NCBI GenBank assembly: GCA_019359245.1
Contig: JAHHHR010000059.1
Span: 1-44,736 of the forward strand
Length of the DNA stretch: 44,736 bases
From: Nostoc desertorum CM1-VF14
GTDB lineage: Bacteria > Cyanobacteriota > Cyanobacteriia > Cyanobacteriales > Nostocaceae
Direction: 5' to 3'
Shown one piece after another: positions 25,418-34,427 of the stretch; position 1 is the first letter of the stretch; each line of letters opens with the position of its first letter. A model generated the notes under the pieces. The model saw only the letters and a program-made list of their open reading frames with translations, made no database searches and was not told where the DNA came from. Both the position numbers and the translations under genes were made by a program.

Positions 25418-25605
25418 AGTCCAAAAGCCGCAAAGATTAGCAAATATTTCATGCAAATGACCTTAACATTTTGTAAAAATATTGCGTAATAATATTGATT
25501 TTCTTAGCAATATATAACAAAATATTAATTTCGAGTTTGCGAAAAACTTAGTAAGCTGTGATACCAACACTTTGTGTTTTTATAGTACTGAGTTAGGTAA
25601 AGTAC

Positions 25606-25848
25606 TTAAGGGTTAATAATCCCGTAGTAAATAGCGATAACAAATAAGACAGCCCCGAATATCACCAGGGTAAAACCATAGCGAAATCGTGGATCAGGTA
25701 AGTCCTGACTGGTGATTACATTATCCTTTTGTACCTGAGTCATCGGCTCAGACTTTCCAGGTTCTTGGGGATCTATATAATTAGGGGTGTCCTCTGCCAA
25801 AGGAAGATTGTTCTTTTTTGCTGTGTTTTGAGTCTCTTGGGATTTCAT
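25606..25848 (-). CDS. Small single-helix membrane protein, PsaX-like C-terminus
   Basis: An 80-residue protein. Residues 1-50 are polar (Gln, Lys, Glu, Pro-rich) and residues about 54-78 form one transmembrane helix. The helix and its edges follow the pattern FRxG-L-VxA-YY-II near the C-terminus, similar to my recollection of PsaX, a small photosystem I subunit of about 30-40 residues. The first 50 residues would then be an extension. It is the next gene upstream of psaB2 on the same strand, which supports a photosystem I role, but the 479-nt gap argues for its own transcript. No clear ribosome-binding site. The assignment is tentative. Confidence 0.5.
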   Translation of the reverse strand: MKSQETQNTAKKNNLPLAEDTPNYIDPQEPGKSEPMTQVQKDNVITSQDLPDPRFRYGFTLVIFGAVLFVIAIYYGIINP

Positions 25849-26252
25849 GGGCTTTTTTGATATCTTTGTAGCTCGTGTACTTTCATAATTTCAAAGTTTT
25901 ACTAATGAGTACATCGTTCTTAAGAACTACCTTGGCTCTATGTGTGGTTCTCCTAGAAGGGTTACGCGATGTCAAGTTAATTTGTAATGGTGAACACAGT
26001 TTTTTAAGCAGAGTTTTTACATTTTTGTTGCTTGTACTACAGACTGTTTGGTATTTCATGCCAACAGAAAGCAGGGGGCGAAAACCTCCTTTTTGTCTTT
26101 TTTTAAGAGAGTCTGTATTCAATATCTATAAAAGTATAGAAAAAACACAAAAACTATATTTTTAGCCTATAGTGTTTGTGGTATTACAGGATATTTTTAG
26201 CATATATGCTAATTAATATTGTCAAATGGTAATATATGTGCATAAATTATTT
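25849..26252. other. Intergenic region without a supported gene
   Basis: AT-rich DNA upstream of the PsaX-like gene; it must hold that gene's promoter. Open frames on both strands (for example 25875-26165, plus) have no ribosome-binding site or family resemblance, and I do not call them. Confidence 0.5.
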
Positions 26253-26278
26253 GGCGTTGCATAATTGAAGTATGAATT
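26253..26278 (+). repeat. IS-end-like sequence
   Basis: GGCGTTGC, nine variable bases, then GTATGAATT. The same 26-nt layout occurs at 39956-39981 with 21 of 26 bases identical. It lies 34 nt before the dead transposase fragment at 26312 and is likely the left end of that element. Confidence 0.5.
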
Positions 26279-26311
26279 CGAGCGATGCCTGCGGCGGGCG
26301 TAGCCATCGCT

Positions 26312-26519
26312 ATGCAATGTCCAAGGTGTGAATCAACTGATATTCGCAAGAATGGCAAAAAAGCAAGTAAATAAAACTACATCTGTGCTCAGTGTGGTCA
26401 TCAGTTTATAGATTCTTACGATTTGCACTTGTTTTTCTGAAGAAATAAAACCTGAGTGTTTAGAAATGTATGTGAATGGTCTAGGTTTTCGAGCCATAGA
26501 GCGACTCAAAAATGTGCAG
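26312..26519 (+). pseudogene. IS1-type transposase remnant
   Basis: Reading from the ATG at 26312 gives MQCPRCESTDIRKNGKKASK, the N-terminal zinc finger typical of IS1-family transposases. A stop (TAA at 26372) breaks it; NYICAQCGHQFIDSYD follows in the same frame. After a frameshift, the segment near 26440 reads EEIKPECLEMYVNGLGFRAI then ERLKNVQ, the next part of the same protein. The catalytic DDE half is missing. A repeat-derived stretch (GACTCGCTCTAAGCG) follows. The element is dead and truncated. Confidence 0.85.
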
Positions 26520-26628
26520 ACGATCGCGGACTCGCTCTAAGCGTTGACGCTATTTTACCAAAAGCTGTCGTAGAACGACGGGGCTTTAGACCCAAGTTTT
26601 TGATAAGAATTGCTGTATAGTTTGGGTT

Positions 26629-29600
26629 ATGCCAGATTATCCTCTCAAGAGTTGCTCTATGATTGCTCTACCTGGTATTGCTATCCAAAATAAAATATAC
26701 GAAAGTTCCAATTCTCTAGTGTACCGGGGCATCAGAGACGATGGAGTAGGGATCATCGTAAAAATGCTAAAGCTTGATTATCCCTCACCTCAAGAACTAA
26801 CTCGCTACAGACAGGAATATAAAATTACCCGTTCTCTCACAGTGCAAGGAGTTGTCAAAGCATACAACCAGCAAGACTATCAACGGACTCTGGTGATTCT
26901 CTTAGAGGATTTTGGGGGAGAGTCCTTAGAGCAATGGATGCACAAGCGCCCAGATATCTTTTGCCCCATGCCTTTATCCACTTTTCTAGGTTTTGCGATC
27001 GCTATTTGCGACATTTTAGGCAGAATCCATGCAGCCAATGTCATTCATAAGGATATCAACCCTGGGAACATAGTTCTAAATCTGGATACTGGCGTTGTCA
27101 AAATTATTGACTTTGGGATTGCCACCCAATTTAACCGCACGAATCCGACTTTTAAAAGTCCCCATGTATTAGAAGGGACACTCGCATATTTATCTCCAGA
27201 GCAAACAGGACGAATGAACCGTTTGCTCGATTACCGCACCGATTTTTACTCCCTTGGTGTGACATTCTACGAACTGCTAACCGGACATGTGCCGTTTGAA
27301 ACAACTGACATACTTGAGCTAGTCCATTGTCATATTGCTAAAGTGCCACCTCCACCTCACGAGCTGAATACAGCGATTCCTAAAGCCGTTTCAGATATCG
27401 TTTTGAAATTGATGGCGAAAAATGCAGAAGATCGTTATCAAAGTGCCTGGGGAATCAAAGCAGATTTAGAAATATGTGTTCAACAATTAGAAGAAATCGG
27501 TCAAATCTCTAGCATTCAACTGGCGCTTCAAGACGTTTGCGATCAGTTTGAAATTCCCCAAAAACTGTATGGACGGAACAAGGAAGTTGCAATGTTACTG
27601 GCAGCTTTTGACCGTGTAGCGTGTCCAGAAAACAATCGCATCGCTTCTTTACCAAACAATTCAGAAACGACTTTACAAAGCGAACAAACGGGCAATTCAA
27701 AATTCCAAGTTGAAATGATGCTGGTCTCTGGCTTTGCTGGTATTGGCAAATCAGCATTAGTGCAGGAAATCTATAGACCAATTACCCAAAAGCGTGGCTA
27801 TTTTATCTCTGGGAAATTTGATCAATTCCAGCGCAATATTCCTTACAGTGCGATCGCAGATGCCCTGCAAAAATTGGTACAACAATTGCTCGGTGAACCA
27901 GACGAGCAAGTGCAACAATGGCGATCGCGTCTGCTGACAGCTTTGGGCAGCAATGGGCAAATCATTATTGATGTGATCCCTGAAGTTGAACTGATTATTG
28001 GCAAACAGACACCTGTTTCAGATGTTGGTGCAACGGAAACTCAAAATCGCTTTAATCGCGTGTTTGGGCAGTTTATTCGGGTATTTGGTTCACAGTCACA
28101 TCCCTTAGTGATCTTTCTGGATGATCTTCAGTGGGTAGACTCAGCCACACTTAAGTTAATTGAATTGATAATGACGGATGCCCAGACGCAATATCTGTTT
28201 TTGATTGGAGCCTATCGAGATAATGAGGTGAATCGTTCGCATCCACTCATGATCATGCTGGAGGAACTCAGAAAAGAGAGAGCAACCATCAGTCAAATTA
28301 CGTTAGCGCCGCTGGGATTAAACGCGATCGCGCAACTAATTGCAGACACATTACACAGCGATATTAGTACAGTCAATCCACTGGCAAAATTAGTATTGCG
28401 GAAAACAGGCGGGAATCCCTTTTTTGTCAATGAGTTTCTTAAAACGCTGTATGCAGAAAACTTGTTAAGCTTTGACCCCCCTCAATCCCCCCTTACTAAG
28501 GGGGGAACTAAAGGGGGGTGGCGATGGGATATCACTCACATTGAAGGCAAGAACATCACGGATAATGTGGTGGAGTTGATGCTGGGCAAACTGAAAAAGC
28601 TACCTCTAGAGACGCAGCAGGTTTTACAATTCGCCGCTTGTGTTGGCGCTGAATTTGACTTAAGCACTCTCTCTATCATTTGTGAAAGCTCACCTGTCCA
28701 ACTTTTCCCGGAACTAGTGACAGCAGCGCAGCCCGGTTTAATTGTGCCGACATCTGAGTTAGATGAACAACTCTTAGTTCAGGATTATAAATTCTTGCAT
28801 GATCGCGTACAGCAAGCCGCCTATGCTTTGATTGATGCGTCACAGAGGCAAATCATTCATCTGCAAATCGGTCGTAATCTCCTCGAAAAAACTTTGCCAG
28901 AGCGATTAACGGACAGAGTATTTGAAATTGTTGATCACTTAAATCATGGGATTGAACTTCTCACCAATCAATCTGAACGCAATGAAATTGCCAAACTAAA
29001 TTTAATGGCAGGTCACAAAGCGAAAGGGGCGATCGCTTATAATACGGCAAAAAACTATTTAGCCATAAGCAGAGAATGGCTGGAAGCGTCTAGCTGGCAA
29101 ACAGATTATGACCTGACCTTAGAGTTATACGCAGAAACAACAGAAGTTGCGTACTTGTGTGGCAATTTTGACCAGGTTGAGTACTGGGCAGCGATCGTTC
29201 TGCAACAGGCTAAAACAGTCCTTGATAGCGTGAAAGCGTGCGAAGTCAAAATTCAAAGTTACATCGCCCAAAATCAGCTATTAGAAGCAATCAATACTGG
29301 ATTGCAAGTGTTGCAACAACTGGAAATTAGTTTTTCCGAACAGCCAAGCCAGTCAGATATTCAGCTTGAACTAGACGCAATCTCATGCCTTCTTAGTGAG
29401 AAATCGATGTCTAACGACAAGCCGCTGTGTGTCTACGAGGACTTGATTCATTTGCCCCAAATGCACGAGCCGGATAAGTTAGTAGCAATGCGAATCCTAT
29501 CTAGCATAACGATTGCGGCCTGGATTACTCTTCCTGATTTAATGTTGTTACTGGTATCTAAACAAGTCAGCTTGTCAATCGAATATGGAAATGCGTTTGC

Positions 29601-32600
29601 GTCTCCCTTTGTTTATGCCAACTTTGGATTAATTCTGTGTGGGAAGGTCGGAGACATCGAGACTGGCTACGAGTTTGGACAGTTAGCTTTAAGGCAGTTG
29701 TCACAACCTAAGCCCTATTCACTCAGAGCTAGAACATTGGTGATCGTGAATACCTTCATCATTCATTGGAAAGATCATCTGAGAGACACATTACAGCCAT
29801 TACTAGAAGCCTATCAAAGTGGCCTAGAAACCGGAGATTTAGAGTTTGCCGCCTATGGCGCTCATTCTTATTGCTTTAACTCCTATGCTGTCGGAAACGA
29901 ACTCATGGAAGTTGAACGCGAGATGACGACATACAATGAAGCAATTCGTCAAATCAAACAGGAAACAGCACTAACCTGGAATCAAATATTTCAGCAGGCG
30001 ATCGCAAATTTGATGGGATGCTCGGTCAATCCAATCCGTCTAGTTGGCAAATTCTACAATGAAGAGAATGGATTGCCACAACATAAAATAGCAAATGATG
30101 GAACTGCAATCTTTAATATCTATTTCAATAAACTTTTCCTGTGCTACCTATTTTCCAAGTATGTTCAGGCAGTTGAAAACTCAACCATAGCAGAACATTA
30201 TTTGATCCGAATTACAGGCTCACCACTTGGCCCTGTTTACTACTTATATGATGCTCTGGCAAGACTCGCCATATACGCCGAAAGCAGCGCTCAAACACAG
30301 TCGGAAATCCTCAAAAAAGTTGCTGTTAACCAGGAGAAAATGAAACAATGGGCGTGTTATACGCCAATGAATTGTTTGCATAAATATCATTTAGTTGAGG
30401 CAGAGAAAGCACGAGTTTTAGGCCAGTGGTTTGAAGCAGAAGAGTTCTACGAACAAGCAATTCTTGGGGCTAGAGACAATGGCTATCTTCAAGAAGAAGC
30501 ATTAGCATACGAGTTAGCTGCCAAATTTTACCTATTTCGTGGTAGAGAAAAGTTTGCCCAAACCTACATGAAAGAAGCTCACTACTGCTATGAACGCTGG
30601 GGAGCAACTGCGAAAGTAAAAGATTTAGAAACTCGCTATCCACAGCTATTTCCCCAATCGTCGGATGCGGTTTCGCCAACTCCTAAAACTTCTGGAACCA
30701 CCTCTAACCACTCACCCATTGCTTTCGACTTAGCGGCGGTGATGAAAGCTTCACAAGCGATTTCGAGTGAAATGGAACTTGATAAGTTACTCAGTTCATT
30801 GATGAAGATTTTAATCGAAAATGCTGGCGCACAAACAGGTTTTCTAATTTTAGAAAACTCAGGAGAATGGGTGATTGAAGCGTCTGGTGAACTCAAGGAA
30901 GGTGAGAATACTTATGCTGCACAATTACTGCAATCTATCCCAACTGGAAATCATCTCCCTGAATCAATTATTAATTATGTGATTCGTACTCATGAATGTG
31001 TCATTTTAAATGATGCTACTCGTGAAGGTAATTTTATTCATGAGCCGTATATTCAACACAATCAAATTCAATCAATTTTATGTTTGCCTCTGCTGAATCA
31101 AGGTAAGCTAGTGGGCGTGTTGTATCTAGAAAACAAATTAGCGGCTGGAGCATTTACACCAGAGCGATCGCAGATATTAAATTTATTATCATCTCAGGCG
31201 GCGATCGCTATTGAAAATGCCAGACTCTATTCAAAGCTACGCGCTAGCGAAAGTAGAATGAAACAATTTCTAGAAGCTGTCCCGGTAGGAATTGGAGTAT
31301 TGGATGCGGCTGGCCGCGTTTACTACGTCAATCAACGGGGAATTCAACTAATGGGCAAAGGGATTGATCCTTCTGTGACATCAGAGCAAATCCCAGAGAT
31401 TTATCAATTTTATCTGGCGGGAACAGATCAAAACTATCCAACCGAGAAACTACCAGCTATTCGGGCATTGAGCGGCGAATGCACGACAGTTGACGATCTG
31501 GAAATTCACCAAAACAACGCAACCATTCCAGTTGAGGTTTGGGGAACTCCAGTATTTGACGAACAGGGTAATGTAGCTTATGCGATCGCAGCCTTTCAAG
31601 ATATCACCGAGCGTAAACAAGCAGAGAAACTGCTAGCCGATTACCACCAAACATTGGAAAAACGAGTAACTGAGCGGACTTTGCTGCTTTCTCATGAGAT
31701 TGAAGAGCGTCAGCGAGTTGAAAACGCCCTGCGCCAAAGTGAAGAGCAACGCAGGCTGACGATGGACTTCACCCATATTGGCAGCTGGAACTGGAATATC
31801 GTTGAGAATACAACACATTGGAACGATAACCACGCTCGATTGCTGGGGTTAATACCTGGTGAAGTTGAGAGTAGCTATCAGGCATGGCGCGATCGCGTTC
31901 ACCCAGAAGATATTCATCAAGTCGAGCAAGCTGTTACAGCAGCTCTTGCAACTCATACTGATTTTGAAGCGGAATATCGAGTCATCTACCCGGATGGTAA
32001 TATTCACTGGTTAGTTGGCAGAGGTCGAGGCATTTATAACCAAACTGGACAGCCTGTGCGAATGCTGGGTGTAATTCTCGACATTAGCGAACTGCGTAAC
32101 GCAGCACTGCGTGAACGCAAACGCGCCGAAGAAGCCTCAATTCTGGAAGAACGCAATCGCATGGCGCGAGAAATTCACGATACACTGGCGCAGTCATTCA
32201 CGGGTGTTATCATTCACGCTAGAACTGCTGCGAACAAGATAACAGTAGACCCAGAAAAAGCTCAGGCTCACCTAGCTAAAGTCCAGAATTTAGCCCAAAC
32301 TGGACTCTCAGAAGCACGCCGCTCTGTGGAGGCACTACGCCGTCCCTACTTGTTAGAAAATAGTGATTTACTCAGCGCTTTCAAACATCTGACAAGTCAG
32401 CTAGAATCATCCACTGGTATAACAATTATGTGTGAAGCCATCGGCATCCCCTATCCGCTACGCTCTGAGGTGGAGAATAATCTGCTGAGGATTGGACAGG
32501 AAGCATTGACTAATGCTCTCAAGTATGCTATAGCAACTGAAATTCGTGTTGAACTGATCTATCAGTCCACGCAATGCATATTACGAATTAAGGACGATGG

Positions 32601-32763
32601 ACAGGGATTTGCAATTGATCGTTCTTCTAGCCACAATGGCTTTGGTTTATTAGGGATGGCAGAACGTGCAGAACTCATTGGAGGACAGATCGAGATCCAC
32701 AGCGTCCCCGGACAAGGAACAGAAATTGCGGTGTCCGTGAATCAGCAGGAAAAACCATCATGA
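26629..32763 (+). CDS. Trifunctional Ser/Thr kinase / AAA ATPase / sensor histidine kinase
   Basis: A giant 2044-residue signalling protein of a class common in filamentous cyanobacteria. Domains in order: Ser/Thr kinase (about 15-290; catalytic Asp142 in HKDINPGN, DFG Asp161); AAA/STAND ATPase (Walker A GFAGIGKS with Lys374, Walker B FLDDLQW with Asp498-499); helical TPR-like region (about 770-1330); GAF (about 1372-1535); two PAS domains (about 1544-1660 and 1704-1830); HisKA_3 with phospho-acceptor His1850 (REIHDTLAQ); HATPase_c to the end (NALKYA, DDGQGF, GFGLLGM). The HRD Arg is replaced by Lys. The ATG overlap with the next gene shows a two-component pair. A repeat-derived insertion lies at residues 616-631. 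MIALPG (26659) is an alternative start. Confidence 0.92.
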   Translation: MPDYPLKSCSMIALPGIAIQNKIYESSNSLVYRGIRDDGVGIIVKMLKLDYPSPQELTRYRQEYKITRSLTVQGVVKAYNQQDYQRTLVILLEDFGGESLEQWMHKRPDIFCPMPLSTFLGFAIAICDILGRIHAANVIHKDINPGNIVLNLDTGVVKIIDFGIATQFNRTNPTFKSPHVLEGTLAYLSPEQTGRMNRLLDYRTDFYSLGVTFYELLTGHVPFETTDILELVHCHIAKVPPPPHELNTAIPKAVSDIVLKLMAKNAEDRYQSAWGIKADLEICVQQLEEIGQISSIQLALQDVCDQFEIPQKLYGRNKEVAMLLAAFDRVACPENNRIASLPNNSETTLQSEQTGNSKFQVEMMLVSGFAGIGKSALVQEIYRPITQKRGYFISGKFDQFQRNIPYSAIADALQKLVQQLLGEPDEQVQQWRSRLLTALGSNGQIIIDVIPEVELIIGKQTPVSDVGATETQNRFNRVFGQFIRVFGSQSHPLVIFLDDLQWVDSATLKLIELIMTDAQTQYLFLIGAYRDNEVNRSHPLMIMLEELRKERATISQITLAPLGLNAIAQLIADTLHSDISTVNPLAKLVLRKTGGNPFFVNEFLKTLYAENLLSFDPPQSPLTKGGTKGGWRWDITHIEGKNITDNVVELMLGKLKKLPLETQQVLQFAACVGAEFDLSTLSIICESSPVQLFPELVTAAQPGLIVPTSELDEQLLVQDYKFLHDRVQQAAYALIDASQRQIIHLQIGRNLLEKTLPERLTDRVFEIVDHLNHGIELLTNQSERNEIAKLNLMAGHKAKGAIAYNTAKNYLAISREWLEASSWQTDYDLTLELYAETTEVAYLCGNFDQVEYWAAIVLQQAKTVLDSVKACEVKIQSYIAQNQLLEAINTGLQVLQQLEISFSEQPSQSDIQLELDAISCLLSEKSMSNDKPLCVYEDLIHLPQMHEPDKLVAMRILSSITIAAWITLPDLMLLLVSKQVSLSIEYGNAFASPFVYANFGLILCGKVGDIETGYEFGQLALRQLSQPKPYSLRARTLVIVNTFIIHWKDHLRDTLQPLLEAYQSGLETGDLEFAAYGAHSYCFNSYAVGNELMEVEREMTTYNEAIRQIKQETALTWNQIFQQAIANLMGCSVNPIRLVGKFYNEENGLPQHKIANDGTAIFNIYFNKLFLCYLFSKYVQAVENSTIAEHYLIRITGSPLGPVYYLYDALARLAIYAESSAQTQSEILKKVAVNQEKMKQWACYTPMNCLHKYHLVEAEKARVLGQWFEAEEFYEQAILGARDNGYLQEEALAYELAAKFYLFRGREKFAQTYMKEAHYCYERWGATAKVKDLETRYPQLFPQSSDAVSPTPKTSGTTSNHSPIAFDLAAVMKASQAISSEMELDKLLSSLMKILIENAGAQTGFLILENSGEWVIEASGELKEGENTYAAQLLQSIPTGNHLPESIINYVIRTHECVILNDATREGNFIHEPYIQHNQIQSILCLPLLNQGKLVGVLYLENKLAAGAFTPERSQILNLLSSQAAIAIENARLYSKLRASESRMKQFLEAVPVGIGVLDAAGRVYYVNQRGIQLMGKGIDPSVTSEQIPEIYQFYLAGTDQNYPTEKLPAIRALSGECTTVDDLEIHQNNATIPVEVWGTPVFDEQGNVAYAIAAFQDITERKQAEKLLADYHQTLEKRVTERTLLLSHEIEERQRVENALRQSEEQRRLTMDFTHIGSWNWNIVENTTHWNDNHARLLGLIPGEVESSYQAWRDRVHPEDIHQVEQAVTAALATHTDFEAEYRVIYPDGNIHWLVGRGRGIYNQTGQPVRMLGVILDISELRNAALRERKRAEEASILEERNRMAREIHDTLAQSFTGVIIHARTAANKITVDPEKAQAHLAKVQNLAQTGLSEARRSVEALRRPYLLENSDLLSAFKHLTSQLESSTGITIMCEAIGIPYPLRSEVENNLLRIGQEALTNALKYAIATEIRVELIYQSTQCILRIKDDGQGFAIDRSSSHNGFGLLGMAERAELIGGQIEIHSVPGQGTEIAVSVNQQEKPS
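28476..28519 (+). repeat. Palindromic repeat inserted in frame in the sensor-kinase gene
   Basis: The 44-nt element consists of C6 and G6 runs: CCCCCCTTACTAAGGGGGG at its heart, with further C6 and G6 runs outside. Such elements are frequent between cyanobacterial genes. Here it is read through, giving PPQSPLTKGGTKGG in the middle of the ATPase region. Confidence 0.8.
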
Positions 32764-33388
32764 GTCAACTTAATGCCATTCGTGTTCTAGTTGTAGATAT
32801 CACCCCGTTGTACGTCAGGGTTTGGTTGCAATGCTGGAAGAAGCGCCAGATATCCTTGTTGTTGGACAAGCTGGCAATGGTCAGGAGGCACTCGTTGTCT
32901 TTCGTCAAAAACAGCCAGATGCAACTTTGATGGACTTGCGAATGCCCCAGATGGATGGAGTTGCTGCGATTACTGCTATCTGCACCGAGTTTCCTGCTGC
33001 TCGGATCATCGTATTGACGACTTACGAGGGCGATGAAGACATTTATCAGGGATTGCGGGCAGGGGCTAAAGGGTATTTACTCAAGGATGCGGAGCCAGAA
33101 GAATTGCTGTCGGCGATTCGCGCCGTTCACAAAGGAAAGAAGCATATTCCACCCCGCGTCGGTGCCAAACTTTTAGAGCGCATAGCGAGTCCAGAATTGA
33201 GCGATCGCGAGTTAGAGGTGCTACAACTAATTACAACGGGCAAGAGCACGCAAGCCATTAGCAAGGCTCTATATATTACTGAACGCACTGTCAACTTTCA
33301 TATCAATCATATTTTAAGTAAGCTGGGCGTGGAGGATCGCACTCAGGCTGTAATCGTTGCGTTAAGGCGGGGTATTGTTAACTTGTAG
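32760..33388 (+). pseudogene. NarL/LuxR response regulator broken by a frameshift
   Basis: Translation starts at the ATG at 32760, which overlaps the kinase stop (ATGA), and reads MSQLNAIRVLVVD. Then the frame is lost near 32797-32801: the sequence GTAGATATCACC would need one more G (GTAGATGATCACC) to give VVDDHPVVRQGLVAML, which is then found in the second frame. The remainder is a complete receiver and output domain: phospho-acceptor Asp in LMDLRMP, Lys in YLLKDAEP, and a LuxR helix-turn-helix (DRELEVLQLITTGKS, ITERTVNFHINHILSKLG). It is either a recent pseudogene or a sequencing error. Confidence 0.87.
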
Positions 33389-33477
33389 CGTCAAGTCGCT
33401 TTGCTCCAATTAAAAATTAAAAATTATTAATTAAAAATTGAATAAACAAATCTTAATTTTGCATTTTTAATTCCCGA

Positions 33478-33560
33478 TAGCGTAGCGTAAAGCCTGCGGC
33501 ATAGCTACGCTTAGAGCGAGTCCGCGTTCGCGCAGCGTCTCGTAGAGAGCGTCAAGGTAG
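33478..33560 (+). repeat. Interspersed repeat cluster between AT-rich inverted flanks
   Basis: The core at 33524-33553 (GCGTTCGCGCAGCGTCTCG then TAGAGAGCGTC) matches 12601-12626 and, inverted, 37471-37499. It is bordered on the left by AATTAAAAATT-rich DNA (about 33410-33470) and on the right by its approximate reverse complement (about 33590-33632), like a small non-autonomous element. No gene is seen in 33389-33844. Confidence 0.6.
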
Positions 33561-33642
33561 GGGCTTTGAGGCAAAGGATTAATTAAAAATTATTATTATT
33601 CTTAATTTTTAACTTTTGATTTTTAATTAAAAAAGGTCATAC

Positions 33643-33690
33643 CTGTCAAATTTGTCAGTTTATTGGCTGTCTAAATTGTCAGCTTATCAA
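33643..33690 (+). repeat. Two 24-bp direct repeats with TGTCA motifs
   Basis: CTGTCAAATTTGTCAG... (33643-33666) and CTGTCTAAATTGTCAG... (33667-33690) agree at 18 of 24 positions. The spacing and the TAAATTGTCA-type core recall TnsB-binding repeats at the ends of Tn7-like transposons, but no transposon gene or TGT...ACA terminus is visible. A regulator's binding sites upstream of the DsbA-like gene are an alternative. Confidence 0.4.
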
Positions 33691-33844
33691 CTGAAGTTTT
33701 TCTCAGCGACAAAATCGAGTGAACCCTCTAAATTGAGATTATGCAACAGATAACAGAGCCAAATCAATCTATCCAATTTTGAAAAAGGTTTCATAGCAAT
33801 CATCTGTCTTTACCTGCTGCACTCCTTTCCTTAGAGGTGCTTTC

Positions 33845-34381
33845 ATGAGTCTTGGTGATTATAATCGGTTACTTGTGCCGATTTTAGAACAAGATCATAT
33901 TCAGGGATTGGTGAGTACTTCAGTGACACTCGTCCAATATGGTGACTACCAGTGTCCCACTTGCGGTGAAACTCACCAATTAATCAAAGCAATCCAGCAA
34001 CAGGTCAATGACTTGTGTTTTGTATTTCGCCACTTTCCACAGCCGCAAATACATCCTTATGCTCAACGTGCAGCTGAAGCAGCCCAAGCGGCAGCCACCC
34101 AAGGTCAGTTTTGGCAGATGCACGACATTTTGTTTACCCATCAACAAGCGTTAGAAAACGGCGATCTTGTGGAGTATGCCAATAATCTAGGACTCGATAT
34201 TCCCCAATTTCTGCAAGATATATCCTCTCAAGTACACATAGCGCGTATTAATCAAGATATAGAAAGTGGATTACACAGTGGAGTAACGGCTGCCCCAGCT
34301 TTGTTTATTAATGGAATTCGATATACCAGTCGCTGGAACATTGAGCAGTTGATGGCAGCTATTGCCACTGCAAGGCATTAA
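33845..34381 (+). CDS. DsbA-family thioredoxin-fold oxidoreductase
   Basis: A 178-residue protein with a thioredoxin fold and DsbA-type helical insertion. The redox motif CPTC (Cys37, Cys40) follows the strand TLVQYGDYQ, and APALFINGIRY carries the cis-proline loop. It has no signal peptide, so it probably acts in the cytoplasm as a thiol oxidoreductase or as a glutathione-independent isomerase. AGAGG precedes the ATG. It is the first gene of the plus-strand redox island. Confidence 0.85.
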   Translation: MSLGDYNRLLVPILEQDHIQGLVSTSVTLVQYGDYQCPTCGETHQLIKAIQQQVNDLCFVFRHFPQPQIHPYAQRAAEAAQAAATQGQFWQMHDILFTHQQALENGDLVEYANNLGLDIPQFLQDISSQVHIARINQDIESGLHSGVTAAPALFINGIRYTSRWNIEQLMAAIATARH

Positions 34382-34427
34382 TGTTCCTGGTCTTTAATCC
34401 CAACTAAAAAAGAGAGGGTAAGCAGCT

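Noticed and set aside
25875..26165. 96-codon plus-strand frame beside the PsaX-like gene
   Set aside because: Begins with GTG without a ribosome-binding site, no family, and lies over the promoter region of the PsaX-like gene.
33643..33690. Firm call of a CRISPR-associated Tn7-like transposon end
   Set aside because: Only two imperfect repeats, no terminal TGT...ACA, no tns or cas12k gene in the window; kept only as a low-interest lead.
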